Shown here piece by piece: positions 1 to 8,421 of a stretch of 64,000 nucleotides of DNA. Location of the stretch: assembly GCF_003996965.1 (NCBI RefSeq), contig NZ_QWDM01000005.1, forward strand, positions 186,001 through 250,000. Direction: 5' to 3'. The translations under genes and the position numbers were made by a program. The notes below the pieces were generated by a model. The model was not told where the DNA came from and searched no databases. It worked only from the letters and a program-made list of their open reading frames with translations. Source of the DNA: Flavobacterium cupreum. Its GTDB lineage: Bacteria > Bacteroidota > Bacteroidia > Flavobacteriales > Flavobacteriaceae. Each line of letters starts with the position of its first letter. Within the stretch, counting starts at the first letter, position 1.

Positions 1-1021
1 GCTGATTATATAATACGACCGTGTTGTAAGCGGTTCTTTTAACTGAATTTACCTTTACAATTTCCGGAATTTCCTGCAGTTTTATAACTTTTGAGGCCAT
101 CCATAATCCAAAAGCTGAAGCCGTATCGTATTCACCACACAAGTGCTTGTAATACAACTGAGGGGTATCTGAAAAAGTATTTTCGGATAGTGTTCTGTAA
201 TACGAATCGAATTTTACATCGCCGTTAAAACCCAAAACGATAGCATCAACGTCTGAAACTTGAAGACCGTTAGATTTTAAGAAAGCAGTTATGTGCGTTT
301 CAATTTCGTTTTCTTGTAAAGTGTTTATGATTTCAACATCCAGAATTTCGGCGTAAGTAGTGTCTTTTTTTTCATTTTCCAAAACAAAAAAACTGGCTCC
401 TTCACCGTGAACGGCTCCAATTGTTTTTGGAGTTAAAAGATGAAACGGCTGCTCACTTTCCTGTTTAACACGTTGTGCCAATTTAAAAAGTTCCATGGTA
501 TAATCACCATTCTCATCTACGCCGCCTACTAAAATCGAACTGGCTTCGTTTTCCTCAAGTTGCATTTTAGCATCCAGAAGTGCAGACTCAAAAGAAACCA
601 CACCATTTACGTAGGTAAAATTATACCCTTTACACTGCATGGTTAGCGCAATCTGAGCTCCAACGGTATTGTGCGTGGATTGAATAAATGCGGTTGGGGT
701 TAAAAATTCTTCATTATTATCCAGAATGTTTTTCAGGAATTTTTCAGAATCCTCAATACAGCCTAATCCTGTTCCGGTAATGATGGCGTCTACATTTTCG
801 GCCTGCGCGTCTTTCATCGCCAATGCCGAAGCTACGATTCCGTTTTTTACTCCTTTGGCCATTCTTCGGGCCGCTGCCGGAGCAATAAAATCTTTGTAAA
901 CAGGGGAGACCACACTAAGAATGTTGTCATTCTGATTGTATACGGCATCTTCCAAAAAAACAGTATCAAATGTTTTTTGAGTCGAAATACAGCCTACTCC
1001 ATTTATATATGTTTTTTTCAT
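1..1021 (-). CDS. Ketosynthase-like chain-length-factor protein (partial, runs off left edge)
   Basis: About 340 residues read from the ATG at 1021 to the window edge without a stop, so the C-terminus is missing. Ketosynthase-fold landmarks are visible: the MKKTYINGVG start, GTGLGCIED near residue 84, VGGVDENGDYT, and AVHGEGASFF. The active-site segment reads STHNTVGA where the catalytic neighbour has STACSSAA, so the nucleophilic Cys is replaced by Asn at about residue 118. This is the pattern of chain-length-factor subunits that pair with an active ketosynthase in type II polyketide and aryl polyene systems. Its start overlaps the stop of that ketosynthase (ATGA), which suggests translational coupling. 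Inferred role: non-catalytic half of a KS/CLF pair that builds the flexirubin polyene. Confidence 0.8.
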   Translation of the reverse strand, partial: MKKTYINGVGCISTQKTFDTVFLEDAVYNQNDNILSVVSPVYKDFIAPAAARRMAKGVKNGIVASALAMKDAQAENVDAIITGTGLGCIEDSEKFLKNILDNNEEFLTPTAFIQSTHNTVGAQIALTMQCKGYNFTYVNGVVSFESALLDAKMQLEENEASSILVGGVDENGDYTMELFKLAQRVKQESEQPFHLLTPKTIGAVHGEGASFFVLENEKKDTTYAEILDVEIINTLQENEIETHITAFLKSNGLQVSDVDAIVLGFNGDVKFDSYYRTLSENTFSDTPQLYYKHLCGEYDTASAFGLWMASKVIKLQEIPEIVKVNSVKRTAYNTVVLYNQ

Positions 1022-2217
1022 TCGCTTTTTGAAAATATAAGGGTAGAACAGTTTCCTCCAAATCCGAAAGAATTAGATAAAACGTGATCGATGTTTTTAT
1101 TTTTTAAGGAAGTTTGTGGCTGCAAATCAAATTCTTCCATGGGAGTTTTGAAATTCATATTTGGATACACCACATTGTTCTGAATGGCCAGAACACTGTA
1201 AACCGCTTCAATGGCCGCTGCTGCTGCCAGTGTATGTCCCGTAAAAGGTTTTGTTGAACTAAAATCAGGGACTTTTTCCTCTCCGTAAATGCGGAGTATC
1301 GCTCTTCCTTCAGACAAGTCATTGTTTGGAGTTGCCGTTCCATGTACGTTGATGTAATCTATTTCAGAAGGTTTCAAACCCGAAACTTCAAAAGCTTTTT
1401 TCATCGCCAGATAAGCACCGTCCCCATTTTCTGAGGAAGCAGTCTGATGAAAAGCATCGTTTGCGTTTCCGTAACCCGAAACTCTGGCGAGGACTTTTTT
1501 GTTTTGTTTTTTTACAATTTCATCGGATTCCAAAACCAGATAGGCTGCAGCTTCTCCCAGGTTCAAACCTTTACGGTTGTTATCAAAAGGCTGGTTATAA
1601 TCGTCTGATAAAATCATTAAAGTCTTAAATCCGTTGATGGTGAATTTTGCCAAAGCATCGGCACCGCCCACAATAACACGGTCCAGTTTTCCGCTTTTTA
1701 TCAATCGCGCACCCAGCATAATGGAGTTCGCAGCCGATGAACAAGCGGTACTGATTGTCGTTACCATTCCTTTTAAACCTAACTCTGAAGCGATTTTATC
1801 GGCAACATCACCACCGTCATGGCAGCTAATATATTTTACAAGTTCCGGTTTTTCGAAATAATCATAATAATATTTCTCCGTCATATCCATTCCGCCCACA
1901 CTTGTAGCCGAAATGAGTCCGGTCCTGAATTCATTTATAGCTGTAATCCCGGCATTTTCGACAGCCTGTTTTGCTGCAAAAGTGCCAATCATAGCCGTTC
2001 TTGAGAAATTATTATCGGCCGGAAGATCCAATTCGGCAATCAGTTCCGGATTGGTTTTTTTGATTTCCCCTACCTTATTGATGTCGGCATGAATCGTTGT
2101 AATATTCTGGACACGGGTAATGGCACGATTTTCATGTAATAATGAATCTAAATTTTCCTCAACTGAATTTCCAATCGAAGAGATAATTCCCATTCCTGTT
2201 ATTGCAACACCTTTCAT
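1018..2217 (-). CDS. Beta-ketoacyl-ACP synthase (FabF-like, flexirubin locus)
   Basis: A 399-residue FabB/FabF-type condensing enzyme that would elongate an ACP-bound polyene chain with malonyl-ACP. The full Cys-His-His triad is present: STACSSA (Cys about 159), VHGTATP (His about 292) and FTGHTLAA (His about 328). The C-terminal NSFGFGGNCS glycine loop is also there, and the length is normal for the family. It lies directly upstream of the chain-length-factor-like gene, overlapping by 4 bases, and 113 bp after an ACP gene, so the three probably work together. Family assignment is secure; the exact substrate is inferred from the surrounding aryl polyene and dialkylresorcinol genes. Confidence 0.9.
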   Translation of the reverse strand: MKGVAITGMGIISSIGNSVEENLDSLLHENRAITRVQNITTIHADINKVGEIKKTNPELIAELDLPADNNFSRTAMIGTFAAKQAVENAGITAINEFRTGLISATSVGGMDMTEKYYYDYFEKPELVKYISCHDGGDVADKIASELGLKGMVTTISTACSSAANSIMLGARLIKSGKLDRVIVGGADALAKFTINGFKTLMILSDDYNQPFDNNRKGLNLGEAAAYLVLESDEIVKKQNKKVLARVSGYGNANDAFHQTASSENGDGAYLAMKKAFEVSGLKPSEIDYINVHGTATPNNDLSEGRAILRIYGEEKVPDFSSTKPFTGHTLAAAAAIEAVYSVLAIQNNVVYPNMNFKTPMEEFDLQPQTSLKNKNIDHVLSNSFGFGGNCSTLIFSKSE

Positions 2218-2220
2218 TAT

Positions 2221-2330
2221 TAGACTTCTTTGATTGTTAGATTTTTAGACTTCTTAGATTGTTGGATTACATAGATTTTTAGACTTTCTTTTCTAAGAAG
2301 TCTAAAAATCTAAGCAAGTCTAATTGAGTC
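2221..2330. repeat. Intergenic repeat with TTAGACTTCTTAGA-type inverted copies
   Basis: The spacer between the ACP and ketosynthase genes contains several degenerate copies of TAGACTTCTTAGATT. The opposite-strand form (CTAAGAAGTCTAAAAATCT) lies at about 2294-2313, so the spacer can fold into a long stem-loop. The same word family fills 51358-51565, between rnhA and purN. It has no coding potential and looks like a dispersed palindromic element. Confidence 0.7.
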
Positions 2331-2588
2331 TTATTTTGTTCTGTTAGCGCTGATGTAAGCCGCCATAGATTCGATCGATTGGAAAATGGTTTTGCCTTCT
2401 TTCGGGTCTACCAGTTTAATTCCGTAGTCTTTATCTAAAATCACGATTAATTCAAGGGCATCAATCGAGTCCAAACCTAAACCATCTCCAAATAAAGCGT
2501 CAGTATCTGCAATATCTTCCACAGCGATATCTTCAAGGTTTAACGTTGTAATGATTTTATTTTTTAATTCCAGTTTTAATGCTTCCAT
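2331..2588 (-). CDS. Acyl carrier protein (flexirubin locus)
   Basis: An 85-residue acidic carrier protein. The phosphopantetheine attachment motif is GLGLDSIDALEL, with the modified Ser at about residue 41. It would hold the growing acyl chain for the adjacent ketosynthases, reductase and dehydratases. The gene ends two bases before the start of the preceding ketosynthase-like gene, so the spacing is operon-like. It differs from the housekeeping acpP at 52305 and from the second cluster ACP at 14017, so the locus carries dedicated carriers. Function is clear from the motif; which chain it carries (aryl polyene or alkyl resorcinol precursor) cannot be told from sequence. Confidence 0.9.
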   Translation of the reverse strand: MEALKLELKNKIITTLNLEDIAVEDIADTDALFGDGLGLDSIDALELIVILDKDYGIKLVDPKEGKTIFQSIESMAAYISANRTK

Positions 2589-2590
2589 GA

Positions 2591-3205
2591 TTATTGATTG
2601 TATAATGTATTGATAGTTTCGTTTGTATATTTAGTGCTTTCTTCTTTACTGATGGTGCAAAGAAACGCTTTGTAATCGTCATTAAAAAATTCTACCCAAC
2701 CGCAAAGAACCACGTCTGCCTTATTCGAATTCAGAAGAATATTAGAATAATTAGACATAAATTCAGTGTTAAAGGCATCAAATATAAAGAAAGAATTTTC
2801 ACTTTTCAGCTGATGGCGGATACTTATTTCGCCCAGACAAATATTTGGCAGCGTATAAACGAAAACTGCCGGACTCGGAAAGTAGTTTTCCTGGTCGGAA
2901 ATAGATTCCTGATATTTTACATCGGTATCTAAACTCGAGGATTTATTGGCCAGAACCAAAGCAATATTATTTTCCTGTTCCCCCGAAGTTATGGGACTCA
3001 AAAGCAATTCAGCTCCAAGAAAAGCCAGTTTGCTCAAAGCATCCATTTTGAAAAACTTCGGGTATTGCACGTCAAAATTACGATAGGCTTGTTTCGAGAA
3101 ATCCGCAAAATCGGTGGGTTCGATTTTGAATACCGAAGTTCCGTTCAAAACAATTTCGTTGTTTTGGATGGTGATATAGGATTGTATGTTGGTTTTTTGA
3201 GTCAT
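2591..3205 (-). CDS. Truncated ketosynthase-like protein without catalytic residues
   Basis: A 204-residue protein resembling only the N-terminal half of a ketosynthase (the Ketoacyl-synt_2-like family found in aryl polyene clusters). The segment NIALVLANKSSSLDTD corresponds to the early core strand, and ADVVLCGWVEFF to the conserved VIVGGADA strand. The region in between, where an active enzyme carries its Cys, reads FIFDAFNTEFM and has no Cys. The two catalytic His motifs are absent because the C-terminal half is missing. Length and position, between an ACP and a full ketosynthase, suggest a stable accessory subunit rather than decay: the frame is intact and uses ordinary codons. Role unknown; a scaffold or chain-length partner is possible. 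Confidence 0.7.
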   Translation of the reverse strand: MTQKTNIQSYITIQNNEIVLNGTSVFKIEPTDFADFSKQAYRNFDVQYPKFFKMDALSKLAFLGAELLLSPITSGEQENNIALVLANKSSSLDTDVKYQESISDQENYFPSPAVFVYTLPNICLGEISIRHQLKSENSFFIFDAFNTEFMSNYSNILLNSNKADVVLCGWVEFFNDDYKAFLCTISKEESTKYTNETINTLYNQ

Positions 3206-3284
3206 TGTTTTAATTTAACACTAATTCCACAAATTTAAAGGGATTGATTATGGTTTTAAATTACACTACTATAATCTGTGAAAA

Positions 3285-4433
3285 TTAGTGCAATTCGTGT
3301 TTCACTTTTTCAAAAACCACAGCCGTATTACAACCCCCAAATCCCGAAGCTGTTTTCAGGAAATAATCAATATTTCTTTCTTCATTCTTGTCAATAACAT
3401 TTATAGTTTCACTAACCCCAATTTCATCAAATCCTTTCGATTCAAAAAGCAGATTCTGATTGGCAGATTCAATTGAAATTACGGTTTCCAACAATCCCGA
3501 AGCACCTAAGGTATGACCATAAAATCCTTTCAGACTGTTTATAGGAACGTTTTGCAAACCCAAACGATTTAGGGCAATGGCTTCCATTTCGTCGTTGAAT
3601 GGAGTGGCGGTTCCGTGTGCTGAGATATAATCGATTTTATCCACTTCAATCTGCGCTTCTTTCAACGCATTCTGAATACTTCGGTACAAACCTTCACCCG
3701 TTCTTGACGGTCCTGAAATATGATTGGCATCATTTATCGAACTGTCTCCAATCACTTTTACTTTTGCATTTGTGGCAGCTGCTGAAACTAAAACTGCAGC
3801 CGTTGCTTCGCCTAAACTTACACCGGTTCTGTTTTTAGAATACGGTTTGCAAGGCAAATCACTCATGGCCTGGAACGCATTAAATCCGGATAAAACAAAC
3901 TCCGAAACTTCATCGCCGGCAATGACAAAAGCGTTGTCATACAACTCCGACTGAATTAATCTTTTGGCTACGGAGACGGCTAAAATTCCGGAAACACAGG
4001 CATTCGAAACCACAATGGGCTGCGTCTGAAATCCGAAGAAATCCGAAACATTTTTTGCCAGTACATCTAAATGGGCATTATTGAAACTTTCTTCTGAATC
4101 CTCTTTTAATGCCGTAACATTTCCTTTTGTAGTCGAAAGTATAAAGGCTGTTTTCGAATTTAATTCAATTCCTGAATTTTTGATGATCGGTTCTAAAGCC
4201 AGAATCATCATTTTCTCCAGACGGGAATATTTTTTGTCAGTACTGATTTTCTCGAAAGCACGGTTTAGTTTTTCAGTATTGATAACGGAAGCATAAAACG
4301 GCATCGGCATCAAAGAAAGATCTTCATGCAGCTGAATACCGGAATCACCACGAAGAATCGCTTCGGTATTCGATTTGACATCAAATCCTAAAGGCGTTAT
4401 ACAATTGGTTTCGGTGATAAATACTTCTTTCAT
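3285..4433 (-). CDS. Beta-ketoacyl-ACP synthase (FabF-like, flexirubin locus)
   Basis: A condensing enzyme of 382 residues counted from the ATG at 4433 (MKEVFITETN). A GTG ten codons upstream is possible, but it would add a tail the family does not have. The catalytic triad is present: SNACVSG (Cys about 146), SAHGTATP and FYGHTLGASG. The C-terminal SGFGGCNTA loop is conserved. It is the second complete FabF-type synthase of the cluster and lies 79 bp before the half-length ketosynthase. It probably extends acyl chains for the polyene or for the alkyl precursors consumed by DarB. Family is certain, substrate is not. Confidence 0.88.
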   Translation of the reverse strand: MKEVFITETNCITPLGFDVKSNTEAILRGDSGIQLHEDLSLMPMPFYASVINTEKLNRAFEKISTDKKYSRLEKMMILALEPIIKNSGIELNSKTAFILSTTKGNVTALKEDSEESFNNAHLDVLAKNVSDFFGFQTQPIVVSNACVSGILAVSVAKRLIQSELYDNAFVIAGDEVSEFVLSGFNAFQAMSDLPCKPYSKNRTGVSLGEATAAVLVSAAATNAKVKVIGDSSINDANHISGPSRTGEGLYRSIQNALKEAQIEVDKIDYISAHGTATPFNDEMEAIALNRLGLQNVPINSLKGFYGHTLGASGLLETVISIESANQNLLFESKGFDEIGVSETINVIDKNEERNIDYFLKTASGFGGCNTAVVFEKVKHELH

Positions 4434-4538
4434 TTCTAATTTTTGTAATGCAAAACTGCACACGGATTTTGCAGATTAAGCGGATTTACACCGATTATTT
4501 TATTTTTTTAATTTGTGCTAATTCGTGAAATTCGTGTT

Positions 4539-4988
4539 TTACTTTAATAAGCCTACTTTTCTTTTCCACTCTTCGTAGAAAGGAGGATTGGTCAGCATTA
4601 AATTTCCTTCACCGTCTAAAAAGACCTGCACGGTTTCGCCGGTACAGGCTACTTCGCCTTTTGCATCTATTATTTTAAAACGGTAAATCATTTTGGCCGC
4701 AGGCGTATCTACTACTGTGGTTTCTATCGTGACCACATCGCCGTAACGGAGTGATAATTTATGTTCACATTTTGATTTTACAATCGGGGTCGTGTAACCC
4801 GTATTGCCAATATCCAGGTAGGTAAGTCCGTGTTGTCGGCCAAACGCTTCCCGTCCATCCTCAAAATAGGTAATGTAATTTCCATGCCAGACAATGCCAA
4901 GCGGATCAGTTTCGTTAAAACGAATTCTGATTTCGTGTGTTACCGTCAGGTCAGTGGCTTCGTTAAACTGTTCTTTTCTTTTTGTCAT
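4539..4988 (-). CDS. Acyl-CoA/acyl-ACP thioesterase, YbgC/4-hydroxybenzoyl-CoA type
   Basis: A 149-residue single hot-dog-fold protein. The motif NETDPLGIVWHGNYITYFEDGRE is the signature of the 4-hydroxybenzoyl-CoA thioesterase/YbgC family, with the catalytic Asp in TDPLG. Members hydrolyse thioesters of short or aromatic acyl groups. Here it could release or proofread aryl or fatty acyl chains during pigment synthesis. Its start lies inside the end of the ABC permease gene (26 bp overlap), so it is translated from the same transcript. Whether it acts on CoA or ACP esters cannot be decided. Confidence 0.82.
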   Translation of the reverse strand: MTKRKEQFNEATDLTVTHEIRIRFNETDPLGIVWHGNYITYFEDGREAFGRQHGLTYLDIGNTGYTTPIVKSKCEHKLSLRYGDVVTIETTVVDTPAAKMIYRFKIIDAKGEVACTGETVQVFLDGEGNLMLTNPPFYEEWKRKVGLLK

Positions 4989-6246
4989 AAAATAATGCGA
5001 TGGAGGTGGTGATGATAAAAAATAAAAACAATAAACTTATTTTCGGAATAATTTCTAATAAACTAACGTTGCGCAACAGCACATCGTAAAATGCTTCCAG
5101 TCCCCAGTTCATTGGAGACGATTTGGCTATGATCTGCATAATTTTTGGCATAGCAAAAACAGGCACCCAGACACCGCCAACGGCCGCCAAAATGAGCACA
5201 CTCGTGGCACCAAACGGCGCAGATTGTTCTTGCGTGCTGGCAACAGTTCCCAATAAAATTCCGAATCCGATTGCGGCAAATCCGGAAAACAACGCCACGA
5301 CACTCATTAAAAACAAATGTCCTTCGATATTTAAAGGAGGCAGGCCAATATGCGGAAACAGAAAAATTGCAACCGCAACCATCATATAAAACTGAATCAT
5401 ACAGATTGCAGAATACGTAATGGTTTTTCCGATGATGACAATCAGGTTAGAAACCGGATTGGTTAACAATCGTACGAAGGTACCTTGTGATTTTTCTTTT
5501 ACGATATTGATAGACAACGGAATTACAATAAAAAATATAGCAAAAAGCGTCCAGGCCGGAACGTTATGCTGCACGGAATTCGGACGAATTTCTTTGTTGT
5601 TTATTCTCGGGATGATTTCTTTGAACGTAATAAAGCTCTTTTGTTCGAATGAAGCGGTACCTTCTCCTAACTGATTCTGAAAAGTGGTATAAATGGATTT
5701 GGTTTCGATTTGCGAAATCATTTTATCAATAGCATTCATGACCGCATTTTTGAAACTCATCTGAACCGCCGGATCAAAATACAATTTCACTTCTTTTTCT
5801 TTGATTATTTCAGAAGGTGCTGCCGTTGCCGTGCTGTCGGTTAACCCCATACTGCTGACAATTTTGGCTACGTTCTGATCAATTTTGGCCTGTAAATCAA
5901 CACTCAGATTTTTCGGAATTACAATCGCCAATTGAAATTTTCCTTTGTAAACGGCTTCTTTGGCAACTTCTTCCGTAATGGCTTTATTGTCAATCTGAGT
6001 GACCACGCTAAACAAATTGCTTTTTTCGAGATTATCAAAAACAGTTTTAGAGACCGAACCTTTATCATTGTCAACGAGTAAAATCGGAATTTTGGTATCG
6101 CTAATGGTTTTGAATGTACTGTCCTGTATTAGAGTTACCGTGATGACAAGCACCAGCGGCATGATAAACAAAATAATCAAACCGCCTAAATCGCGTTTAA
6201 GCAGTAAAAATTCTTTTACAACCGACATCCAGATTTTATATACCAT
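4963..6246 (-). CDS. ABC-2 type transporter permease
   Basis: A 427-residue inner-membrane protein with the layout of ABC-2 export permeases (YhhJ/YbhR-like): one N-terminal transmembrane helix (LIILFIMPLVLVITVTLI), a large periplasmic domain of about 180 residues, then five hydrophobic segments from about residue 225 to the end. The C-terminal block contains the typical GVWVPVFAMPKIMQ and SPMNWGLEAFYD segments. It overlaps the ATPase gene by 11 bp and the thioesterase gene by 26 bp. With that ATPase it would form an exporter; given the context it may move the pigment or its lipid-like precursor toward the outer membrane, which is inference. Confidence 0.85.
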   Translation of the reverse strand: MVYKIWMSVVKEFLLLKRDLGGLIILFIMPLVLVITVTLIQDSTFKTISDTKIPILLVDNDKGSVSKTVFDNLEKSNLFSVVTQIDNKAITEEVAKEAVYKGKFQLAIVIPKNLSVDLQAKIDQNVAKIVSSMGLTDSTATAAPSEIIKEKEVKLYFDPAVQMSFKNAVMNAIDKMISQIETKSIYTTFQNQLGEGTASFEQKSFITFKEIIPRINNKEIRPNSVQHNVPAWTLFAIFFIVIPLSINIVKEKSQGTFVRLLTNPVSNLIVIIGKTITYSAICMIQFYMMVAVAIFLFPHIGLPPLNIEGHLFLMSVVALFSGFAAIGFGILLGTVASTQEQSAPFGATSVLILAAVGGVWVPVFAMPKIMQIIAKSSPMNWGLEAFYDVLLRNVSLLEIIPKISLLFLFFIITTSIALFYDKKKRTV

Positions 6247-6988
6247 CTCTTAAGTTTTTACCGGTTAGTGAAATAAAAACGTCTTCGAGATTTCCGGCTT
6301 CAGCAGTAGAAGCAATCAAACCCGAAGGAGTGCCTTGCGCATAAATGCTGCCCTGGTCGAGAATGGCGATGTTGGTACAGAAATCTTCGGCTTCGGCCAG
6401 ATGGTGTGAAGTATATATAATAGTAGTTCCTTGTTCGTTTAATAATTTCAAATAATCTATAATCGCATTTTTGGAGTGAACGTCAACACCTACCGTTGGT
6501 TCATCGAGAAACAAAACTTTCGGATTGTGCAGGATTCCGGCAATCAGGTTGACTCTTCGTTTCATTCCGCCCGAAAAAGTTTCGATGCGTTTGTCTGCGA
6601 ATTTCAAAAGCCCCAGAAGATCTAACGTTTCGACTACTTTATCTTTCAGATACGAACCTTTCAGGCCGTACATGCTTCCAAAATAGTGCAGGTTTTCCCT
6701 GGCGGTTAAGGTTGGATATAAAGCATATTCCTGTGGTACAACACCAATAATTTTTTTAATTTTTGAAGAATGGTCTGTGTAGTTCAGATCATTTATGGAA
6801 AAATACCCTGAGGTAGGTTTTACCAATCCGCAAAGCATGGAAATCAAAGTTGTTTTTCCGGCACCGTTCGGACCTAATAATCCGAAAATCTGGCCTTCGT
6901 ATATGTTCAACGAAAAGTCGTTCAAAGAATACAGATCTGCATCTTTGTACTTTTTCGAGAGGGATTCTATTTTTATAATGGGCTGCAA
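6236..6988 (-). CDS. ABC transporter ATP-binding protein
   Basis: A 250-residue nucleotide-binding subunit. Walker A is GPNGAGKTT (about 39-47), the signature is FSGGMKRR (about 138-145), Walker B is VLFLDEP (about 158-164), and the switch His lies in IIYTSHHLAEAE. It is the DrrA/CcmA-type partner of the ABC-2 permease that follows with an 11 bp overlap. The reading frame has no ATG at its start; the best initiation codon is the TTG at 6988, seven bases after the stop of the BtrH-like gene, giving MQPIIKIESLSKKY. An upstream ATT is the only other in-frame choice nearby. Function as an export ATPase is secure; the cargo is inferred from context. Confidence 0.88.
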   Translation of the reverse strand: MQPIIKIESLSKKYKDADLYSLNDFSLNIYEGQIFGLLGPNGAGKTTLISMLCGLVKPTSGYFSINDLNYTDHSSKIKKIIGVVPQEYALYPTLTARENLHYFGSMYGLKGSYLKDKVVETLDLLGLLKFADKRIETFSGGMKRRVNLIAGILHNPKVLFLDEPTVGVDVHSKNAIIDYLKLLNEQGTTIIYTSHHLAEAEDFCTNIAILDQGSIYAQGTPSGLIASTAEAGNLEDVFISLTGKNLRDGI

Positions 6989-6995
6989 AATATGT

Positions 6996-7994
6996 TTAGC
7001 TAATGGCTTTTTTTAGTTTTTTGAAAAAGATTTCTTCTCTGTTGGCAATGTCCAGAAGTTCATCGGCAATAGTATTGTAGGCATCTTCCTTGGCACTTCT
7101 ATTTTTATAAATACGGGAAGCTTCCACGGCAAAATCACGCCATGAATCGCCAATTTGGGTCATTTCCTTTGAAAGCACTTTCAATTCTTCATTGTTCAGA
7201 ATTACTGAAGCTTCCTGTAAAAAAGCAGCATAAATAAAACGGAAACCACCGCCTCCGGTACCTATTTCTTCCTGCATGCGAACCATTTGCGCCAGGTAAT
7301 GATTGGCTTTTTTGGTGCCGTGTTTTACAGGCCATTTCCTGATTTGTCTGGAAACAAATTTAATTCCGCGTACCCCCACAATTGGCATTGGAGCCAGCAT
7401 ATCGCGACAGGTATTTTTGATTCCTTTGATGATAGCACTTTTTAAATCGACATCTTTTGGAACCTGAATCGGATAGTACATTTGTCCGCGTGGCGCAAAA
7501 GCACCTTTGGCAAAACGTACCTTGTCTAATTCGTCATGTGTTAAAGTAGTCACCGTTTCCATTACAGGATCGCTTACTAAATAATCGGTATCGGTTTTGC
7601 CGTAAACGACCAGATTGTGAGCGTTAAAATGAAAGCGGTACTCATCCGGAAAATAACTCAGGTGATACACGCCAACTTGTAATCCTGTTGGGATATTGTT
7701 TTTTAAATTCGCATCTAATGCTGCATTTGCTTTTGCTGCAGAAGAGAATTTTTGTCTTTTTATTTTAAGGTTTAAACGGCTTGCCACTTTATTAAAAATC
7801 TGACCGGGCAGCGTTCTGTAACTAATTGCCGGGGCGTGATTTACTTTTATAAAAGGCAGGTACACGAAAAAAAGCCCGGAACCAATCCCAAAAACCATCG
7901 GTTCACTGATGTTCAGTCCGCTGTTTTTTAACAAATTCGAAGCTACTCCATTCTCGCAATGGGCAGATTGATGATGTGTGAAATTAGTCTGCAT
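6996..7994 (-). CDS. BtrH-like acyltransferase (BtrH N-terminal plus DUF4872 type)
   Basis: A 332-residue protein whose N-terminus (HQSAHCENGVASNLL) matches the BtrH N-terminal domain, a papain-like fold with the nucleophilic Cys at about residue 13. A plausible catalytic His lies in YRFHFNAHNLVVYG, and DYLVSDP follows. The C-terminal half resembles the DUF4872 domain usually fused to it. BtrH in butirosin synthesis moves an acyl group from an ACP to an amine, so this protein may transfer the ACP-bound aryl polyene to its acceptor, possibly the dialkylresorcinol hydroxyl. That role is inference. Its start shares one base with the stop of the upstream small gene (TAATG), implying coupled translation. 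Confidence 0.72.
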   Translation of the reverse strand: MQTNFTHHQSAHCENGVASNLLKNSGLNISEPMVFGIGSGLFFVYLPFIKVNHAPAISYRTLPGQIFNKVASRLNLKIKRQKFSSAAKANAALDANLKNNIPTGLQVGVYHLSYFPDEYRFHFNAHNLVVYGKTDTDYLVSDPVMETVTTLTHDELDKVRFAKGAFAPRGQMYYPIQVPKDVDLKSAIIKGIKNTCRDMLAPMPIVGVRGIKFVSRQIRKWPVKHGTKKANHYLAQMVRMQEEIGTGGGGFRFIYAAFLQEASVILNNEELKVLSKEMTQIGDSWRDFAVEASRIYKNRSAKEDAYNTIADELLDIANREEIFFKKLKKAIS

Positions 7995-8398
7995 TAGTCT
8001 TTTTTAATATTTTTTAGTTCAGCTACTGAAATTTCAAAAGCGTCGGCATATTTCTGTAAAATGGTATCGTTTAATTTGGCAAAAACGGCTGGCTTAAAAT
8101 GTCTTTTTACGCGCCATTTCCACATTCCAACATAACTTGCCAAAATGGTCAAATCCATTTTGTTGCGTTCCATATAATAACAAATCGGACTTGCTTCGCC
8201 GGTTTCCACCTGTCTTTTTGCTTCGGCAATCCTTTCATTAATATCATCTATGGAATTTGAAAGTGCGATTGTTTTGGGTTCCCAACCGGTACTTAAAGTT
8301 GTGGTGTAATCACCGTTTTCATCGGTGGCATACAAAAGCTCTTTGACATTGTTTTTGGTTAAGTTGCTTGTGTCTTGTGGTACTTTTTCTTTTTCCAT
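7994..8398 (-). CDS. Small protein with XRE-like helix-turn-helix C-terminus
   Basis: A 134-residue protein I cannot name. The N-terminal 60 residues are charged and low in hydrophobic content. From about residue 80, the stretch MDLTILASYVGMWKWRVKRHFKP followed by LNDTILQKYADAFEISVAELKNI has the spacing of a Cro/C1-type helix-turn-helix (helix, ASYVGM turn, recognition helix, then the ISVAEL segment common in XRE proteins). It overlaps the BtrH-like gene by one base (TAATG), so the two products are probably made together. It could be a locus-specific regulator or a structural partner that reuses the fold. Confidence 0.6.
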   Translation of the reverse strand: MEKEKVPQDTSNLTKNNVKELLYATDENGDYTTTLSTGWEPKTIALSNSIDDINERIAEAKRQVETGEASPICYYMERNKMDLTILASYVGMWKWRVKRHFKPAVFAKLNDTILQKYADAFEISVAELKNIKKD

Positions 8399-8421
8399 GA
8401 CCGTTTAGTTTTCGATTGAAA

